Source of the DNA: Bacteroidia bacterium
GTDB lineage: Bacteria; Bacteroidota; Bacteroidia; Bacteroidales; VadinHA17
Reading direction: 5' to 3'
Length of the DNA stretch: 54,979 nucleotides
Assembly: GCA_026391555.1 (NCBI GenBank)
Contig: JAPLEB010000101.1
Coordinates: 1-54,979 of the forward strand
Positions 51,777 to 54,979 of the stretch are shown piece after piece (position 1 is the first letter of the stretch; the number at the start of each line of letters is the position of its first letter). The translations under genes and the position numbers were made by a program. The notes beneath the pieces were generated by a model. That model did not search any database and had not been told where the DNA came from. It worked only from the letters and a program-made list of their open reading frames with translations.

Positions 51777-52535
51777 ATGAAAAATCGAAATCTTAAAATG
51801 AAAAGTGAAAATCATATCATATTTGGATTATTCCTTTTGCCGTTTGCATTATTCAATCTAACAGCAAGTAGTCAGAACAATAAAGGAAAAAATGTAAATG
51901 AAAAGACACAGGTTGTCCTATTCGATGGTACATCAACCGATGCCTGGAAAGACATAAAATCTGATCATTTTCCGGAAAACGGGTGGGTTGTAAAAGAAGA
52001 AGTTTTAACTGTTGAGGCAACAACTGCAGATCACGAAGGCGGGCACGATATTGTTACAAAAGAACAATTTTCCAATTTCGAGCTGGAACTCGAAGTCCGT
52101 TTGAGTGAGGGTGCAAATAGCGGAGTTAAATACATGGTAATAGATTCTTATGCCGGTAAAAAGGGTCAATACCTCGGTCTTGAATATCAATTGATTGACA
52201 ACGAAAAACATCCGGATGCGCTTCTCGGCAGGGATGGAAACCGTAAAATGGCCACTTTGTATGACATCTTTCCTGCTTCCGAAATAATTAGGATTAATCC
52301 CCCGGGAACATGGAACAAAGTAAAAATTCTGGTTAACGGGAATCATGTGGAACATTGGTTAAATGATTTGAAAGTCCTTGAATTCGATCGGAATTCTGAT
52401 AATTTCAAAGAACTTGTCCGGTTAAGCAAATACAATACTCTTGAAAATTTTGGTGGACAAAAACAGGGACATATCCTTTTGCAGGGACATGGGAATGAAG
52501 TTTCGTTCCGAAACATCAGGATTACCACCTGGTAG
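51777..52535 (+). CDS. DUF1080 protein (3-keto-disaccharide hydrolase-like)
   Basis: A 252-residue exported protein with a signal ending near LTASSQ and one concanavalin-like jelly-roll (about 45-250): VVLFDGTSTDAWKDI, then WVVKEEVLTVE, then ELEVRLSEGANSGVKYMV, then YQLIDNEKHPDALLG and ISFRNIRI-like end strand. The family (DUF1080) includes enzymes reported to hydrolyse 3-keto-glycosides in Bacteroidota. The adjacent isomerase/epimerase gene fits that pathway, but the required glycoside 3-dehydrogenase is not in the window. An alternative start seven residues later (MKSENH) is possible. Confidence 0.82.
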   Translation: MKNRNLKMKSENHIIFGLFLLPFALFNLTASSQNNKGKNVNEKTQVVLFDGTSTDAWKDIKSDHFPENGWVVKEEVLTVEATTADHEGGHDIVTKEQFSNFELELEVRLSEGANSGVKYMVIDSYAGKKGQYLGLEYQLIDNEKHPDALLGRDGNRKMATLYDIFPASEIIRINPPGTWNKVKILVNGNHVEHWLNDLKVLEFDRNSDNFKELVRLSKYNTLENFGGQKQGHILLQGHGNEVSFRNIRITTW

Positions 52536-52573
52536 CTTTAAATATTAGTCATTATACCAAAAATAAAATAGAT

Positions 52574-53671
52574 ATGAAACGACGAGATTTTACAAAAATT
52601 GCCGGTATCGGAGTGTTGTCAATGCAATCTTTTCCAGCTTTTACTTTGCAGAATATTATTGAAAACAATTCATCCGGATTCGCTAAAATTCCCTTGGGTC
52701 TGTGTAATCATTCTTTAAGAGGAATGAAGTTAAACGCAAGACAGTTAATCGAATATGCCATAGACCAAAAACTGGATTCTATTTTGTTTAATACTTTTCA
52801 ACCTTTCGAAAGCCTTGAATCCTCTTATTTGTCAGGTTTGAGTAAAATGGCAAATGCCAATGGTATCAGCATTTATACCGGGACAGGAAGCATCAGTGAA
52901 ATATCTACTGTTTTTACCAACCAGTATGGGAATGCTGAATCCTTGCTGATTGAAGGGATTCGTGTAGCCTCTGCTGCTGGCTCTCCAATCGTGGGTTGCC
53001 TGATTGGAGGGATGGAGGATAGATATATGGATGGCGGGATCGGAGCACACATGGAGGCTGTGATCAAAGTAATGAAATCGTGCCGGACACGTGCATTGGA
53101 TGCCGGGATAAAATTTGCTTTTGAAAACCACGCCGGCGATCTCCGGTCATCAGAACTACTTGGTCTTATTAATGAAACTGGAACTGATATTTGCGGTGCC
53201 CTCTTTGATCCTGTCAATGCCCTTTGGGCGATGGAAGATCCAATGGAAGCATTAAAAATACTGGGTTCAACAATTATATGCACAAGCGTGCGCGATGTTA
53301 CAGTTTGGGAAACAGATAAAGGCGCAACATTCCAAGGGATGGCAATTGGAGAAGGATTGCTTGACTTCAGCCTTTATGCAAAAACAATGGCAGCGTCATG
53401 CCCCGGGGTACCTCTGCATGTGGAGACAATTTCAAATTCGGCACGCTCAATTCCTTTCCTGACAGAGGAATTCTGGAAGGGTTTTCAGAATCTCTCAGCA
53501 TCCGGCATTATTAATTTTTTAAGGCTGGAAAAAAGGGGAAAACCAGAGAAAATCGTTGAATCTCCTTTGGGAATGTCTCAGAAAGATTTTGACATTGAAC
53601 TTCAGAAATCGGAGTTGCTGAAGAGCCTCGATTATTTGCGCAGAAATTGTAATGCCGGGCTTAAATCTTGA
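52574..53671 (+). CDS. Sugar phosphate isomerase/epimerase-like TIM-barrel protein with Tat-like signal
   Basis: A 365-residue xylose-isomerase-like (AP endonuclease 2 fold) protein. The N-terminus KRRDFTKIAGIGVLSMQSFPAF resembles a Tat signal, so it is probably exported. Metal ligands typical of the fold are visible: Glu in KFAFENHAGD, Asp in GALFDPVNALW and Glu in LHVETISNS. It lies 38 bp after the DUF1080 gene, an association seen in keto-sugar pathways of Bacteroidota. The substrate and direction are unknown. Confidence 0.8.
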   Translation: MKRRDFTKIAGIGVLSMQSFPAFTLQNIIENNSSGFAKIPLGLCNHSLRGMKLNARQLIEYAIDQKLDSILFNTFQPFESLESSYLSGLSKMANANGISIYTGTGSISEISTVFTNQYGNAESLLIEGIRVASAAGSPIVGCLIGGMEDRYMDGGIGAHMEAVIKVMKSCRTRALDAGIKFAFENHAGDLRSSELLGLINETGTDICGALFDPVNALWAMEDPMEALKILGSTIICTSVRDVTVWETDKGATFQGMAIGEGLLDFSLYAKTMAASCPGVPLHVETISNSARSIPFLTEEFWKGFQNLSASGIINFLRLEKRGKPEKIVESPLGMSQKDFDIELQKSELLKSLDYLRRNCNAGLKS

Positions 53672-53731
53672 GAATTTTCAATATATATTCTGATAATAAT
53701 TTTTCAAGTAAAATTTAAATACAGTCTCCTT

Positions 53732-53739
53732 TACTTTTG
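53732..53739 (+). promoter_or_regulatory. -7 promoter box before the second GH71/99-like gene
   Basis: TACTTTTG matches TAnnTTTG exactly and lies 18 bp before the ATG at 53758; no clear -33 TTTG is seen. The gene may thus be transcribed separately from the sulfatase run. Confidence 0.45.
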
Positions 53740-53757
53740 ATCTCAAACAATTAAATA

Positions 53758-54979
53758 ATGAAGCATAGAATAATATTGACAGTGCTGCTCGTAATCTTGA
53801 TCTGCATTAATATTTCAGCCCAGACAAAACATGCACAAAAAAGCAAGTTCATGACATACAAAGGGCTTGTTATGGCTGGATATCAGGGCTGGTTTAATTG
53901 TGAAGGTGATGGTGCCGACCGTGGCTGGACTCATTACAATAAGAATGGTAAGTTTGAGGATGGAAGTTGTACCATCGATCTCTGGCCAGAAATGGATGAG
54001 TACCAGGTAAAATACAAAACACCTTTTAAGTTCGAAGATGGCTCGCCGGCATACGTGTTTAGTTCATTCGATGAAAGTTCAGTCGATTTACATTTTAAAT
54101 GGATGAAAGAGTATGGGATTGATGGAGTATTTATGCAGCGGTTCTTCTCTGTCCTAACAAGTAAAGGAAGGTTAAACCATAACGACAAAGTTCTGGCTTC
54201 GGCTATAAAAGCAGCCAATAAATATGGAATTGCTATTTGTTTAATGTACGATATCGGCAGCATGGACGACAGCCAGTATAAGCTCGTAATGGCAGACTGG
54301 AAACACCTTGTTGATGACCTTAAACTGACAAACCAGGGAGAAAATACAACCTATCTTTTTCATAACGGGAAACCACTGGTTGCATTCTGGGGTATCAGTG
54401 CCGGAACAAGAGAGTCTGGACACATCCCAGAAATATTTGATATCATGGATTTTTTCAAGAATGACCCTGAATATGGAGGATGCTCTATTCATTTAGGTAT
54501 CCCTTCTCGCTGGAGGACATTAGGCTCTGATACAAAAGGTGACCCACTGCTGCACGAAGTTCTGAAGCAGGCTGATGTTGTTCATCCCTGGCTGGTAGGT
54601 CGTTTTAATGAGAAAAGTTACGAAGCCTACCGGCAGGAAAATATCGTTGACGATGTAAAGTGGTGTAAAGAAAATGGGAAGTCTTATGCACCTACCGTTT
54701 TCCCTGGCTTTTCATGGCACAATATGAAAAATGATGTATCAGATAAGATCCCGAGAAACAAAGGTGAATTTTACTGGAAGCAAATTGCCGGTGCTATTGA
54801 GAGTGGAGCTGAAATGCTTTATGTTGCAATGTTCGATGAAATTGATGAAGGCACAGCTATCATGAAGTGTGCACAAAATGTTCCGGTTGGAAAAAGTGTT
54901 TTTGTTCCTATCGAAAAAGATGTTCCAGCTGATCATTATTTGTGGTTAACAGGTATGGCAGGGAAAATGCTGCGTGGCG
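53758..54979 (+). CDS. GH71/99-like glycoside hydrolase (3' end beyond window)
   Basis: An open frame of 407 codons that runs off the window. A signal peptide (MKHRIILTVLLVILICINISAQ) precedes a GH71/99-like catalytic domain: VMAGYQGWFNCEGDGADRGW, then DLHFKWMKEYGIDGVFMQRF, then ADVVHPWLVGRF, then FPGFSWHN, then YVAMFDEIDEGTAIMK. It shares these motifs with the enzyme at 46309-48849 but lacks that enzyme's N-terminal binding domain, so it is a leaner paralogue. Members of this clan cleave alpha-mannosides or alpha-1,3-glucans; the specificity here is open. It follows the isomerase gene by 86 bp. Confidence 0.82.
   Translation, partial: MKHRIILTVLLVILICINISAQTKHAQKSKFMTYKGLVMAGYQGWFNCEGDGADRGWTHYNKNGKFEDGSCTIDLWPEMDEYQVKYKTPFKFEDGSPAYVFSSFDESSVDLHFKWMKEYGIDGVFMQRFFSVLTSKGRLNHNDKVLASAIKAANKYGIAICLMYDIGSMDDSQYKLVMADWKHLVDDLKLTNQGENTTYLFHNGKPLVAFWGISAGTRESGHIPEIFDIMDFFKNDPEYGGCSIHLGIPSRWRTLGSDTKGDPLLHEVLKQADVVHPWLVGRFNEKSYEAYRQENIVDDVKWCKENGKSYAPTVFPGFSWHNMKNDVSDKIPRNKGEFYWKQIAGAIESGAEMLYVAMFDEIDEGTAIMKCAQNVPVGKSVFVPIEKDVPADHYLWLTGMAGKMLRG

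Overview
The window looks like a chromosomal segment of a free-living, probably anaerobic or facultative member of the Bacteroidota (Bacteroidales/Marinilabiliales type). The evidence is a TonB-dependent receptor, a C-terminal type IX secretion sorting tail, a single-chain PurL of 1231 residues, a DUF3127 protein, a CusA-type pump fused to its outer-membrane factor, promoters with the Bacteroidota -7 box TAnnTTTG, and a Kelch/LamG membrane regulator next to glycan-degradation genes. No rRNA, tRNA or CRISPR array was seen.

Layout. 1-3.5 kb: a decayed ISAs1 transposase, a HAD phosphatase and the p-aminobenzoate genes, with pabBC divergent from pabA. 3.5-9.8 kb: a heavy-metal efflux operon (His-rich small protein, CusA-TolC fusion, CusB adaptor) behind a promoter with a TTGCAA inverted repeat. 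9.9-16.6 kb: housekeeping genes (tRNA methyltransferase MnmD, two prolyl isomerases, DUF3127, PurL) and a lipoprotein. 16.8-21.9 kb: a five-gene heterodisulfide-reductase-like operon in the order C-B-A-C-(membrane+B). 22.0-28.6 kb: an operon with a very large double-propeller protein, two small envelope proteins and a MacB/Lol-type ABC pair; a TonB receptor diverges from it. 31.6-37.2 kb: a molybdopterin polysulfide/thiosulfate reductase-like operon with two half-size YeeE/YedE sulfur transporters and an unusual rhodanese. 37.4-43.1 kb: polyphosphate genes (CHAD, SixA, Ppk1) around a deleted phosphofructokinase gene, then an isoprenylcysteine-methyltransferase-like protein and a CAP protein. 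43.7 kb to the end: a glycan-utilisation island with a membrane one-component regulator, two GH71/99-like enzymes, a sulfatase, a GH88/105 hydrolase, a DUF1080 protein and a sugar isomerase/epimerase.

The most interesting picture is a dispersed sulfur-redox module. The Hdr-like operon resembles the sulfur-oxidation (sHdr) gene order, but its last subunit is a membrane-bound quinone-type HdrD instead of a soluble HdrB2. It and the reductase operon each carry an 18-bp palindrome with core TGTTAA-N4-TTAACA, typical of a Crp/Fnr-family site, so they may share one regulator. The reductase operon also encodes a rhodanese that has lost its catalytic cysteine but ends in Gly-Gly-Cys. These links are inferences from sequence layout.
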